This document shows positions 37,063-49,265 of a stretch of 64,000 bases of DNA, one piece after another. Both the position numbers and the translations under genes were made by a program. Source of the DNA: Toxotes chatareus. Taxonomy: Eukaryota; Chordata; Actinopteri; Toxotidae. The DNA lies in assembly GCA_016801885.1 (NCBI GenBank), contig CM028884.1, positions 4,794,501 through 4,858,500 on the forward strand, written 5' to 3'. Below the pieces are notes generated by a model that searched no databases, had not been told where the DNA came from, and saw only the letters and a list, made by a program, of their open reading frames with translations. Position 1 is the first letter of the stretch. Every line of letters begins with the position of its first letter.

Positions 37063-38210
37063 GAGTAAAATGTTGAAATATGAATTACAAACCCGAGCAG
37101 CACCATCTGGACCGAGAAAACACACATCATAGTGGAAAGCCGGCACACTGAATTAGACTTGCTACGGGATCCATCTGCACCTCGTGAAATCAATCTCATT
37201 CCTTGATTTGATTAGGTCAGCCGCACAGAAGAAAGAGAAAACTGTTGTGCTCCTTGATTAAGCTTGTTTTGTTTTGCGCCCCTCCACACCCACCCACCTT
37301 CGGCACGCTGTGTGTACCGATGAGTTTCAGGCCCACAGGTAGGGTAATGACAGTAGTCGAGGTTAATGCTAAAAAATCTCCCTCTATTTAACACGCAGCA
37401 TGTGCGCCACAGCCCCTGTAGCTGAGCTCATTTACACTTTTTCACGGCTGTCTCTTTATTGTTTTGTTTTTTTTGTTTTGTTTGTTTTGCTCAAATCACA
37501 GGTTTTTCTACCAAAGACTTAATTCTGGCTGCAGAGCTCTGCAGAAGATTCATGCAGAGCTGCCATAAATTGGAAACATATGTTCTGTTATAAGTCTTTT
37601 TTTTTTTTTTTAATTTACATTTGTTTTTTGGAGTTGAGGGTTGTATTGGGCACACACCAGTGAACAGGCTGAATGTCTAATGCTCTCTTGTTCTAACAAC
37701 AGGATGTAATGAGCAGGCGGAAAAAATCTATACTGAAGATTGCTTGCATACAATAGGTCATTCTTGAAGTGAGAGCTGATGTAGCCCACAGCCTGGATGT
37801 ATTATGCTGAATTGTTTTATTTTCCTATTTCCCATTCTCTCTCTGCAGAGACACTGTACCCTCCTATGATTAAAATGCATCCTCTCATGCATCCACACTC
37901 ACAAACAAAAGGCTTTTCATGGGTGGCTAAATCTAATTGTGTTGCCCTCTTGTACTAAAGGTAGCTGCTTTGACTTATTCTCCTGAAGCAATAATGCGCC
38001 GGTGGCTGTGAATGCAACACATGTGCCATTGCTCAAAGTGCAGGGATGGACATAGAACACATTAACCCTGATTGACCTTGGTACAGATAGCTCACAAATC
38101 CAGTACAAATTGTCTTGTTTTTTTGTCTCATTAATTTATGATTGTCCAAGAGGAAAATAAAACAGAATGAAAGCAGAAGGTGAAAGCTTGCAGATGATTC
38201 AGTTCTCTGC

Positions 38211-38242
38211 AATAAATAAATAAATAAATAAATAAATAAAAA
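38211..38242. repeat. AAAT tetranucleotide repeat
   Basis: About eight aaat units in intron 2. Confidence 0.95.
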
Positions 38243-39536
38243 TGCGGTGTAGAGAAGGTACAACACCGGTCAGTCTCTGTGCTGATTGTAATTACTGTAT
38301 TTTTTCCGAGTGGCCTTGGCTTCAATTACAAACCATCACCTTTGCTTGTATTTGGGTCATGACACCATCTCTTTCCCAGTGTCTGCAGTGATAATAAATG
38401 AACATGCGAGACACTCTTTCCCCTTTCTGGCCTCCATGAATGCCATGTCTGACCTCTCAGGAGAACAATATTGATTAGTGTTCTGTTGCAACAGATGCCC
38501 ACAAATGCCCCCCCATGGATTTAATTCCTTTGTGACCAGTGCAAGAGAACTATAATAGATCACCTCAAATTTAAAAACTTTTGCTCTTACTGAAAAGAAA
38601 CTTTGACCTTATTTGTATTATAAAAAATGGAGGCTACGATATTTCTGACTGAAACTTTTTATTTCCAATATTCCAGCACCACGGATGTTCACTATATGGT
38701 TTTCTCCAGTAAAGTGTGTTGTGGTTCACACCAGAAGGGAACTTTTCTGTCCAATTTGATAAAAAGCTACGTGCCATGAGACAGACTGGAGGGAAAATGT
38801 TCCCAAGAATAGCTAAGTGTATCATATATCATGCATCGTACCATCTGTTCTGTACATTCAAAATGTTATTGCAATATTTAGAATTACAGATTATTCATGT
38901 AGGTGTAATTAACAGAGTTGAAATCCAACAAATGGTAGGAAACTACAATTAATTTTCAGACATGTTTGAGCAGAATCTATCCAGAGTATTTAGGCCTGAG
39001 GGTGTACAGATGGAAAAAAAAATGGTGACTCTAATTTTACCAGTTTTGGCAATGAATTACCCCCTTTTGATCCTTCATTGCAGTACGAAGCCCTCTTGAA
39101 TGAATTCTTTGGATTTGCGCAGTGAGACTGCGTCACATGGACCAGATGAGGAGAACTGGGCCATAATAACTGACTGAAGAGTAGAAAAAGGTCGACATCT
39201 GGCTGTTACAAAAGGTGCTATGTAAACTAGTCCGCACAGTGCATGGCCTTGGGCTTCCTATACATTTTACATAACAACATGCAATCTACTGCATATTTAA
39301 TGGTTAACATGACATTTGCCCCAAGTACGATCGCCTGGTCTGTTCATGCAACCTCGGTTAAACAAGCCTGTCATCTCTAACACATCAGGATTGCACTAAA
39401 CATGACATTTAGAGTCAACATAGTGATGCATTTTACAGCACATTTTCATGCTGCTCAGTGTCTTTGCCAATTTACATCATTTTCTACATTAAATGTCATC
39501 AAATGTTACCTACTGTGTTATTATTATTATTAATAA

Positions 39537-39896
39537 CAGTGGTGGAAAGTAACCCAGGCAGGTCACTTTCTGTGTATTGTTCACTCCACACCAGTACTAG
39601 TTACTTGTTACTTTCGAGGTTAACAAGCCACAGCTCAACCAGCTACAACAATGCAACCCTGCTTACACACTATTGCGTCAGTATAAACAATCTAACACTG
39701 TCATATATAATAACATATCAGTCACGGTGGCCATTTCTCTGCCGAACGAGTAGATTTACTTTTAAAGGTTTAAATACATTTTGCTGACACTTCTGTACTG
39801 ACAGAACTGGATGCAGCACCTGTAATGGTGTATGTTTACCCTGTAGTACTGGCCCGTTGATTCAAGTAAAGAATGTTAGTACTTTTTCTACCACTG
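39537..39896. mobile_element. non-autonomous DNA transposon (MITE), family B, copy 2, both ends present
   Basis: Begins cagtggtggaaagtaac and ends gtactttttctaccactg, so the two ends are inverted repeats of CAGTGGTRGAAA type. Internal blocks agctacaacaatgcaaccct, atatcagtcacggtggccat and tgtaatggtgtatgttta are typical of the same teleost family as the copy at 28.4 kb. No clear target-site duplication was seen. Confidence 0.75.
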
Positions 39897-41984
39897 ACAT
39901 AGTATAGAAATCCAGATGTAACTGTATTTTCTAAACTGATTACATTTAGAAATAGAAGTCATCCCTGACCCTTATCAAGGACTAACTGAGGCAGATTTTG
40001 GAGAAGGAAGTCCAGCGTACTGTGTGCAGTCTGTTCTAGCAGACAGTCGCTGACAAGCTGCATCACAGTGACAGCATCTCCTCCCTCTCGCGCCTCGCTG
40101 CAGTCTCCCTCTCCTTCTCCACTCCTACTGGTACATACATAGGAGGAGCACATGTTCCATCTAGCATTTGCCCCTGACAAGGAGCAAAATCATTAGTTGC
40201 CTCTGTAGGGCTACACTTAAGCATGTGGAACCCAGACCTGATGGAGAGGTGGGGGGCCGGTGGGTGGTGGTGGGAGTAGAATATGTACAATCTTCCTCAT
40301 TAGGACACAGTGATTGTTCAAGTGATTGCTGTAAAAGCTAATCTTCAGCAGGGACTGACATATTTCCTCCTCTGCTGACAGGATAAGCAATCCCATGCAG
40401 CCCCTGACTGCGAGTTGTGGTTGTCAAATGGAGGTGTGCACGTGTATATGCGTATGTGCGCAGGGTAGCCATACACACAACTACTGGCACAAAGCAGAGA
40501 GCACTGCAAAGTGCTGCCATGGGATAATTTCTTCAGTCAGCCAAGGCTTTCTTCATCATCCTGAACTGCAGCCTAAAAATATATGGATGTCTTTCTTTTC
40601 AACAGCCAGAGCACAGCGACTAAGGCAAGAGTTGTAATAACTTCCCCAGCCTGTTTACACAGGCTCCGCTCACTGATGGCATTATTACTTCTTTATGATA
40701 GATTCTGTTTACATTCATACAATAATGCAAGCGCTGTTTACGTTGGTTAAAAGAAGAATGAAGCTACACATGACAACAGTCGTACATTTCGGTATTATTC
40801 AAAGCTTCACTCTATTACCACTGTTACCACTCAAATTCAAAATAGAGACAGGCTGGGCAGCGATCCATGCGTCTGAACAGCCTTCACTCTGTGCTCAGAA
40901 TACCGTATTGGTGTTTTGTGACTCCATTCTGTGTTGTAGCACATCCTCATCATAACTACAGTATGTTGTTATCCATTATCTGCCCATTTCCTGAATGCCA
41001 CTGTCAATGTCACTGATTGTTGGTGATGTTTTAGTTGCCCAGGCAACTCAATTAATGACAGGAGCCTGTGACCTATGAGATTTTTTCTCCTTCAGTAATT
41101 GTACTCTTTGATGACCATTTGTGCACTCCAGTGCGAAGGCTGTCGAAGACGTGGGTGACCAGGGCATTTTGAGGCGACATCAGGGTTGAGATCTGCAGCT
41201 GGTTACAGCCAGCTCTCTTCAACTTTCAGGAAATGTGGAGTTAAAGTGGCATTTTCAAGCAAAGTGATGATTGAATGCATGACTTTTTTTTTTTTTTTTG
41301 AAAAGAAAGCACACAGTGTGCTTTTTTTTTTTTTAAAGTAGAGGATTTATTCAGCCACCTACAATTTTTGTTAACCTGTCAGCCAGAATGCACCATGCCT
41401 TGGCTACAGAGACAGCTGTACAATGTGGTTACTTAATTAATGTTAAATGTTACAACTGTCCTCAAGAAGAGGAATCAATACTTTAAAAATAAACATAGTG
41501 GGAGAGCCATTTGTGCAGCATCCTCATGTTGGTAGGTGACATGATGATGATGTGTTACATCACTGTCGGATCCAGAAGGCACTTCCTGACCTTTTGTATG
41601 CTTTTGTATGTTTTTTTTTTTTTTTTTTTTTTAACAATTTCATTGATGATTTCAGGACTTTACATCCTAACTTTGCATAGATGAAGCACCCTAAAATGGT
41701 CAGCCAATCCCTGACCGAGCGAACCCTTGTTAATCCTCACTGGGTGTGTGCACAGTGCTTGGCTGGTAGGTGACCCTCACCCTTGATATTATAGTTGTAC
41801 AATGGACTTCATCGAACAGACTCCAGCCATGGTGAATGGATCAGATCATCGATCAATCAGATTATGATTTTCCTTTTGCAAATTAGTTCATACATAAAGC
41901 TCTAGTGTGGCCATCAGGAGCATTGAAAGTTCTTTTTTAAAAGGCACTAAATGGTCTTGTATGAACCAGTACAAACCCTCAGTT

Positions 41985-42021
41985 CTGTTTTTTTTTTGTG
42001 CTCCAAGCACAAAAAAAACAG
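41985..42021. repeat. inverted repeat with T/A-rich stem
   Basis: The left arm ctg, ten T, gtgct (41985-42002) and right arm agcac, eight A, cag (42006-42021) are complementary except for two extra Ts, with a three-base loop cca. Confidence 0.8.
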
Positions 42022-42192
42022 CTGAAAATGTTGATATGATGTTTCATTGGTTTCGTTAGTTCACTTTTATCATTTTTATCTTTTGTGTCTTCAGTCCTCA
42101 GTTAGGGTGCTTACAGTTTATATTTGTATTATTTTATTATGAGTTACCTATTAGGCATTTTAAATTGCACAAACCAGTAAAAAATGTGATAT

Positions 42193-42370
42193 ATGGCGCC
42201 ACAGCGCCATGGGGGGCAGCTTTGGACTTTGGACCGGCCTGAGATCAGAGGGTCGCTGGTTTGATCCCTCGACCAAGCACAACGGATATGGGTGGTGATT
42301 CATTGTAGAAAGTGCACTATTATTCATTCGCCTTTATGTGATTATTCATCTTAATCAGCACTAATGTGCA
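42193..42370 (+). mobile_element. degraded tRNA-derived SINE, plus strand
   Basis: A B-box-like ggtttgatccc lies at 42258-42268 in the context gagggtcgctggtttgatcc, typical of a fish tRNA-derived SINE head. Upstream is ggggcagctttggac, an altered A-box region. Downstream, gtgattcattgtagaaagtg resembles the body of the same SINE type. A small inverted repeat (atggcg...cgccat, 42193-42212) precedes it. Boundaries are approximate and the copy is old. Confidence 0.55.
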
Positions 42371-44320
42371 GTTCACACTTGACCTTGGAAACAGGTGATA
42401 AAGCATTCTCTACTCAAAGTCCACTTACTCACTTGTTATGGAGCTTTTGATTGTGTTACAAAGTCCTCATTTTCAGACTTAGTGTGGTCAGTTGCCGTGG
42501 AACTGTGGAACACAAAAGTGTTCAAACATTCAACGACTGATGTAAACTAAGAGCTTGTCAGTTCATTCTGACCTTGGAAAAAAAATCCAGAATGAACATA
42601 TTCAGAAATTTGACATGTAAGATTTTGACATTATAGGGTGGCCTCACCTGACAATGTTAGTGCCAAGTGAAGTACTGTCAGTGCCATGCACACCAAAAAA
42701 ATATGTACCGTATGATATATGGCACAACCAAAACCAATATGCAAACTAAAATAGTCAAGTTGCCAACCTACGAGGGAAACATACGCACATGGAGTCATAT
42801 ATGCTGAGCTGCAGGCATACAGCTACACACAGGAAGTCACACATCGGATAAAAAACTCAATGACAGACCATCATTAATTTGAGCTCATTTAAAGAGTTTC
42901 TCAGTGTGCAGGATGTTGTGAGGCATTTGTGTTAATGAGCTACATCATTCATGTGAAATGATGGCACAATTAGGAAAACAAAAGTGCAAGGTGTGACAAT
43001 TTAAGTGAATGTGCTTTGTCAGTGTCTGCAAACAACACCTCGGAGACGGTATATGCATAAAAGCCGGCTTATAAAAACATTGCGGGGGGTTTAGAGGTCG
43101 GGATTTTCACCGACAGATTTTAACCTTGCTATTCTGCACCCTAACCACGTTCCCACAGGAATCTCTGTTGAAACAGTGTGGCAGAAAATGAAATTAAAGC
43201 TGCTGAATACAGATGTTTTGATGAATGCCTCTGTCCTAGGTTGTGGGCATGCATGTGTGTGTGTTTGTGTGTTTTTGAGAGGTATGTATATTAACTAAAC
43301 ATGCAACATGAAAGAGGAGTTGTGTCACATCCACAATGAACATTGTTGGATTTGTAAATGTTCTACTCGGTGCTTCTCTCCTCCCCTCTGAAAGTCACTC
43401 ACCTTGGGGATCAAAATTCTTTTATGAAAGGTGACTTACAGTAAAAGAAGTGCTCTCTCTGTTTATGTGAATAGAAAGCACAGTTATCTGCTTCCTTTGT
43501 GTCAAAGCCCTGGTGTTTCTCTTCTTCTCTGACCTCTTTCTTTCCACACTGTTGTATCTGCTGCTCTTCCAATTTACCTGTTTAACTTAATACAGCAGAA
43601 GGTTTTGTGTCTTCTTCTGTCCACAGATGTTTGAATGGCCTTTTATAGCATTGTCAGACTCATTAGTCATATTCAGCCCATGTGGCGAGTGGGAGCGAAC
43701 CACTCAGCCTAGCATGTTATGCAGCTTTAGTCAACTAATGAAACTGTAATTACAAATATAATGAGGAACATGCAGTATTGTCCAGTAACTTTGGGGCCAG
43801 TTATTTCTGAGCATGAATCATTGTGTGCAGCGAGTTCCCTCTTTAATTTTTTATGGATTCTGATACTTTTCTGGTCTTGCAGTGTTATGGAATGCCCATT
43901 CAGAGCCCCTCTAGCTTCTTCTTTCTGTGAACTTCAGACTGAAGGGAGCAATATCCCCCTCAACGTGTGTTTATATGATGTATTTGCGATATATAACGAG
44001 GAACAGTGTAGGCTAAGGTCCATTTCCTGTGCTACTTATGAAGTTATTGTCCCCAGCGGGCCTCATTTAGCAAAGTGTAGGCTATGTTGAACCACGTTTA
44101 GTATCCCTGCTACACTAGTTGCCACCAAGCACGGCAGCAAAAACAACACATTCCAGTCATACTGCACACTTATCTGCATTTACATGGTGAGAACTACTAG
44201 AACGAGCTTATCAACTTGCATTCACTAAAGCCCCCCCATCTCTGTTTACACAGTGGAATCAAACTGAGGTCTCTGCTGCACCTTCTAACTTTATTATCTT
44301 TCTTTGCCTTTTGATTGCAG

Positions 44321-44615
44321 CTACACACAGACTTAGATGTGGGCAACAAGAACATCAAGTACGTCCTAGCGGGTGAGGGGGCAGGCACCATCTTCGCCAT
44401 CAACGAGTTAACAGGCGACATCCATGCCATGAAGAGGCTGGACCGAGAGGAGAAGGCCGAGTACACACTAACAGCCCAGGTCATTAATGCTGATACAGAC
44501 GAGCCCTTGGAGCCACCGTCTGAGTTCATCATCAAAGTCCAGGACATAAACGACAATCCACCGCAGTTCATTGAAGGCCCGTACCGAGCCTCTGTTCCAG
44601 AAATGTCTGCTGTTG
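44321..44615 (+). CDS. cdh8: cadherin-8, second coding exon (most of EC1, linker, start of EC2)
   Basis: Encodes precursor residues 87-184 plus the first base of the next codon. It begins LHTDLD directly after an acceptor (ttgattgcag) in phase 0, matching the upstream exon, and ends in phase 1 at g|gtgagt. The 295-bp length is the usual size of this type II cadherin exon. Visible EC1 landmarks are [26 protein letters not shown] with the calcium-binding [24 protein letters not shown] with the DINDN linker that binds calcium between EC1 and EC2, and the EC2 start [14 protein letters not shown]. The LHTDLD start, [20 protein letters not shown] and VPEMS all fit CDH8. Residues about 140-148 (VINADTDEP) differ from the AVDWETSKP I recall in mammalian CDH8. 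A reverse-strand open frame over this exon is a shadow. Confidence 0.95.
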
Positions 44616-46243
44616 GTGAGTCACAATAGACAGACTTCATTTCTGGTCTCCGTCGTACACAGCAGCCTAATCAGTGTGTGAGATTTCTGAGATGGCTGAT
44701 CTCTAATGGGCTATTGCATAAAAATAATGAGTGAATAAGAACAAGAGGAAATGAGTATGCATATTTACAAGCTTGCCCGCTATGAATATCTCGGCAAATG
44801 AAAATACAAGAATGATAAATCAAATCAAATCACTAGAACTTCACCCATGGCTTAGTGCTGCAACTGAACAACTGGTGTCAATGTCAACACACTCTTAGCA
44901 AGGGCGCCTAATGTGAATGTTACGTCTTGTACAAACAGCCCACTCACAAAGAAGTCCAACTAACAATATGCAAAACACGAACCGAATAATCTTATGTTGT
45001 AGAATTAAAATATCCATAACACTGGGAAAGCAGGAAATGCTATACTAAAACTCATAATCTGAGTTCTACATAAGTGGTCCATCTACATGAGGTGAAAAAG
45101 CACCATTAGCACATTCCACACATGCTACAGCAACATCAGCATATGCAGATGAATCATTTGCTCTCCTGGCAAGCAAAATAAAAATGCTATTTTCCACTTT
45201 GTATAGGTCAAGGGCCATGCTGTCTTATGATGTGGACCATTTGGGAATATATGGAATTTTTATCGCATTCTTTAACATTTCCATATGTGTAGTCAGTTAT
45301 GTGATACAAGCTGGTGATCACTATGATCAAATATTTATGGAAAGATTAGAAGGCTCAGACTGCAGTATTTTATAGACGACAAAAACTGTATACGAGGGAC
45401 CAGCAGTAGGAACCACTGTGGACTACCCTCCCGCATATCGAATTGGACATTTAACCTATTTCACCTTTCTTCCAAACACAGCTTAACAAACCTCACGGTA
45501 GAAAAGTCTGAACAAGGGTATTTTTTTAATTCAAGACTCAAGCACTTCACTATAATCGTAGAGGAAGCGGGAAAAGCCAAATATAGGCACATAAAGGGTT
45601 TGCATTTACACTCACAAATTGTTAGGACCGCACTGTCACTTAGCGTGACAGCACTGACTGATGCTAATTGCCATGAGCTACCATTCTACAAGCCCCCACA
45701 AACTGGTACACAAGCCACAGCAAACACTTTCCATTTCACTGTGTGCTAATGTATTCATATATTCTCATTCTTATTGCATCCATGCATTTAAATGGCCACT
45801 GTGTGATGATCACATAATTCAAATGTATAGCTCATCTAGTATAGGCAGAGGCCTGTAAGTGGATCAGTACACTGTGTGTTTTTTCTTCAGGGGAGCTTTG
45901 CTACTGACCCAGAGCAGCAGGAGTCTTGTAGAAGATGTTTCCATCGGTAGCAGGAAGGAGATCAGAGTGTGTCTTTATGCCGTTTTGACATTGGAGGAGT
46001 TCACAGAGGGTGCTGAGGTCTGTTGTTGGGCAGTATGTACTTGTTATTGTGTTTTCTCATTGAGCTTCCTCTTGTTACCTGTCATGAAGCTGACATAACA
46101 TGCTAGGGCAGGTGGTGTTAGGTATGTAATGGAATCTCATAAATCGTAAATCCCATCTGTAGGTTGCAGCCTTTGATTCAGTTCTTTGACGTAATGGTGA
46201 TTTTGCCTCAGATTCTCATGATCATTGTGGCAGATTCTTATTA

Positions 46244-46257
46244 GCTGCTGCTGCTGT

Positions 46258-46299
<42 letters not shown>
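46244..46299. repeat. CTG trinucleotide repeat with one interruption
   Basis: A gctgctgctgctg start is interrupted by tggc near 46256-46260 and then continues as thirteen CTG units to about 46298. On the minus strand it reads as polyglutamine, but no gene context supports coding. Confidence 0.95.
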
Positions 46300-48154
46300 G
46301 GAGGCAAAAAGGAACAAAACACAATGCAAAATTATCCATGTAAACACAGAATAGCAGTGAACTCTTGCTGCCTGAACTCTGTCACTGGATCCCTGCTGCT
46401 CATGGTTTTGGATCTCAGTTGAAATGTACTATAGCTCTCTAAGGGTTTTGTCAGTGCAGAGCAGGGACAGCCATAGTGATGGGGTAGAGAGGAAAGTGGT
46501 AGTTGACAGCACTCTGTGATTTGCCAGTGGGAATAATGCATAAGAAATGGAAATCAGCATCTCTTTGTTGACTGTTGTTCCCTTTTGTCACTACTGATTA
46601 ATTAAACATTCACGAATGCTCAGTTGTTTGCTTGAAAGGCTTTTCTTTCAGCAACTAGTTTTGCTCTTGTTAAGTTTTCACATGCTGCAGCATTATGGGA
46701 AGAATTAGAGGCTCTGGACAAACCCACAATAAGTCATTCATCTCTCTCGCCTCATATTCATAAATCACCGGTTTCTTTACAGTGGTGTTTCATCTTTATC
46801 GCACTGAAATGAGAATTTGTGTAGGACTCAGTGGATTACTGGGAGTGTGCTGAGCAATGGATAACTAATAAAGTCCACAGGAAATGGAGCATAAAATAAA
46901 CGGATGTTGTTGAAGTTGGCTGCATATGAGCAAATCTCCACAGCGATGAGAAACTGGGAAGCATTAAAATGTAATTATGGCACATGCTAAGAGATGCTGC
47001 ATTACATCTGCTGTTGAGTTCAGACAGTGCTGAGTGTGCTAATGTATTTCTGCTTAGCGTGAACCCACCTGCATTGAATAATCAAAAATCTAATCCCGAC
47101 CGTAACAGGCTGGTTCACCTGACGATGTTATCCACTTACAAAGCTTGTCAGTTCCACTCCAGACTTCATCAATGTCTTACCAGCTCCTCGCTTATCAAGA
47201 GTGTATCCGCACGGTATCAGTGAGACCAGGGACAAATATCAACACCCACCTTTTATCTGTCAAGGACTACGGCTAGATAGAAAACCCCCTCATTGAATGT
47301 CACCATCCCCCATAGGAAGCGGTCCCCACAGTCGGATGAGATATGTGACATGGGCCACTGAGGTCACCATGTTTCCTGTGTGTGGAGGAGCAGAGAGGTT
47401 AATGGGAAATGAAGGAGAAAGACCTTTTGTTCTTCCTATAAAGGGGCCAGTCGGATAAGACGTGTGGCTTTCAGTGACTTTTCTCTGACTTTCATTTTCC
47501 TGAATGGCTGAAAATGGAGGTGACTACCATTTTAATTGTTTAGTGGATTGTCTCTCAGAGTACAGTGCAACAATGAGAGGAAGTGGAGAGCAAAGGTGGT
47601 GGCTGAGAGACGGCCAGTCAGAACAGAGTTTGAGCTCATTAGTGTAAGGATCCAGGATAAGTCTTATGTAAGGAGAGATATTCTGACCGCTTTGCTTGAA
47701 CATTAAGATTATAAAGTTATTATGGTGAATATGTTAACAACCAGCTTCATATTTACTTATTCAGCAGACACAGAGCAGCATCAGGATTCATCTGGAAAAT
47801 ATATTTAGGAGCATGTGTGCAAATAAGAAATTACTTTTTTTTTTTTTTCAACAAAAAGATTTCTAGGTGCAGAATCTGGGCTGAACCATTGTTGTCTGTT
47901 TGTTCTTCTTGTTGGATTCTTGTCTGCATCAAGAATTCAACAAGAAGCTGACTTGGAATGTCCACATCTGAAGACTTGAGGAGTGCCTTCAGTAGTGCAA
48001 TTTGATCCCAGTCCTGCTGTGGACCACTGGCTGAGCTCAAAGCTGACCTGACGAACTGCTTACAAAAGCTGCTGAACCAGTGATATCCTTTGTATCTAAA
48101 CAGACTGAGAAGACTTCTTTAGGTGTTTAGAATTAACAAGAACTATTTTATTAT

Positions 48155-48188
48155 GTAATGTTCACACCGTTTATGGTGTGAACATTAC
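48155..48188. repeat. perfect 14-bp inverted repeat (hairpin)
   Basis: Arms gtaatgttcacacc (48155-48168) and ggtgtgaacattac (48175-48188) pair perfectly around a six-base loop gtttat. It sits in AT-rich intron sequence and matches no known RNA family that I recognise. Confidence 0.85.
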
Positions 48189-48538
48189 TGTTCATACTGT
48201 TTAAAACAGTTTAAAGTATAATTAATTACATAATTATTAAATTAATACAGTTTGAAGCAGAAATCATTAAAAGAAAAAAACTAGTGCAATTTTTGGCTTT
48301 GGATAAATTAAATCATTTTGCTTGTAAATGTCTCATTTATCAAGGAAAAACATTATTTGATAAATTTTCATTGCACCCCTAAAATTCTTTATGCGCTCCT
48401 AAGCATGTGCTCCTTGGGAAAAAAAAGTACGCTGGCTGTACTACAGGCCCTGGTTGTAGTGCAACCCCGTCTCCTAGAAACTACTATCTATAACTTATAA
48501 CAACTAAGTTGTTTCCCTGAAACATAATTTTCAAATGA

Positions 48539-48574
48539 ACTTTTGTGTGGTACATTTATGTACCACACAGAAGT
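48539..48574. repeat. 17-bp inverted repeat with two-base spacer
   Basis: Arms acttttgtgtggtacat (48539-48555) and atgtaccacacagaagt (48558-48574) are complementary except at one position, with only tt between them. The arm is much longer than expected by chance, and the near-zero spacer favours a cruciform-type palindrome over an RNA hairpin with a proper loop. Confidence 0.85.
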
Positions 48575-49194
48575 GGGAGGGCAGTGGGCGTAAGTGCAGG
48601 ACTTTGACAGCAGAGATCAGGGCTTTTTCTCCCTGGGTTAGTTGTTACACATGAATTGTCTCATATTTTGGTGGGGAACAAATGAAATGTTAATATTAAA
48701 CATAATTCAGGCAGCATTAGTTTCCCTCCAAAATGCATTTACTGTTGCAAATTACTAGTATATAAATGTAATTCCAAGGAAATGGGGTTGTGTAGTGTTG
48801 TGGAGAACCACAGAGAGTTGGCTCTCTGCTGGTTCATCACTGTGAGCAGCCCTTTGCACATTTTACACGCTCAATATAAAAATATTAATTAGTGCAGATT
48901 TAATAATATGCAGAGTTTTTTAGATTATCTATTAGATGTTTTATGTGTTTTACAAATCCAGAGGTTGTGTAATTTCTTCTCATTTTAATCTTGAGACAAA
49001 TAGAGGACCATGTGATCTGTCTTTTAATTGAAGGATAAAAATTCAAACCATTATCAATCCAATTAATAAAATGAATATTTGATATACTCTTCCGCTCCAC
49101 ATCTCTCCTGTGTTCTGCATTTCATAAGTATATTCATTAGATAATTATGTTTCACTGTCACTTCAATTAAAAGTGAGTTTGTTGCTTATTTGAG

Positions 49195-49265
49195 CAAGCC
49201 TGGCCATGATTAGAATTCTAATTCATTTGCATAGATTGCACAGATCTCACAGGATTAGTAGATCC
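49195..49265. promoter_or_regulatory. candidate element with homeodomain palindrome and octamer
   Basis: The 14-base palindrome attagaattctaat (49209-49222) contains two inverted ATTA cores and is followed two bases later by an octamer-type ATTTGCAT (49225-49232). The region is non-repetitive and resembles intronic conserved elements, but this is pattern reading only. Confidence 0.25.

Larger units (their letters stand above)
11921..44320 (+). other. cdh8: cdh8 intron 2 (32.4 kb)
   Basis: Bounded by the donor gtgagt at 11921 and the acceptor ttgattgcag ending at 44320; both flanking exons are in phase 0. No other coding exon of the cadherin or of a nested gene could be supported. The intron holds a LINE tail, two SINE-like elements, three copies of one MITE family, many microsatellites, and several short blocks rich in transcription-factor sites that look like candidate conserved non-coding elements. 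Very long 5' introns full of enhancers are usual for type II cadherin genes. Confidence 0.9.

Noticed and set aside
44197..44640. 147-codon minus-strand frame over the second cadherin exon
   Set aside because: Antisense shadow of a conserved coding exon.
46137..46322. Minus-strand polyglutamine frame
   Set aside because: It is translation of the CTG microsatellite with no surrounding gene.
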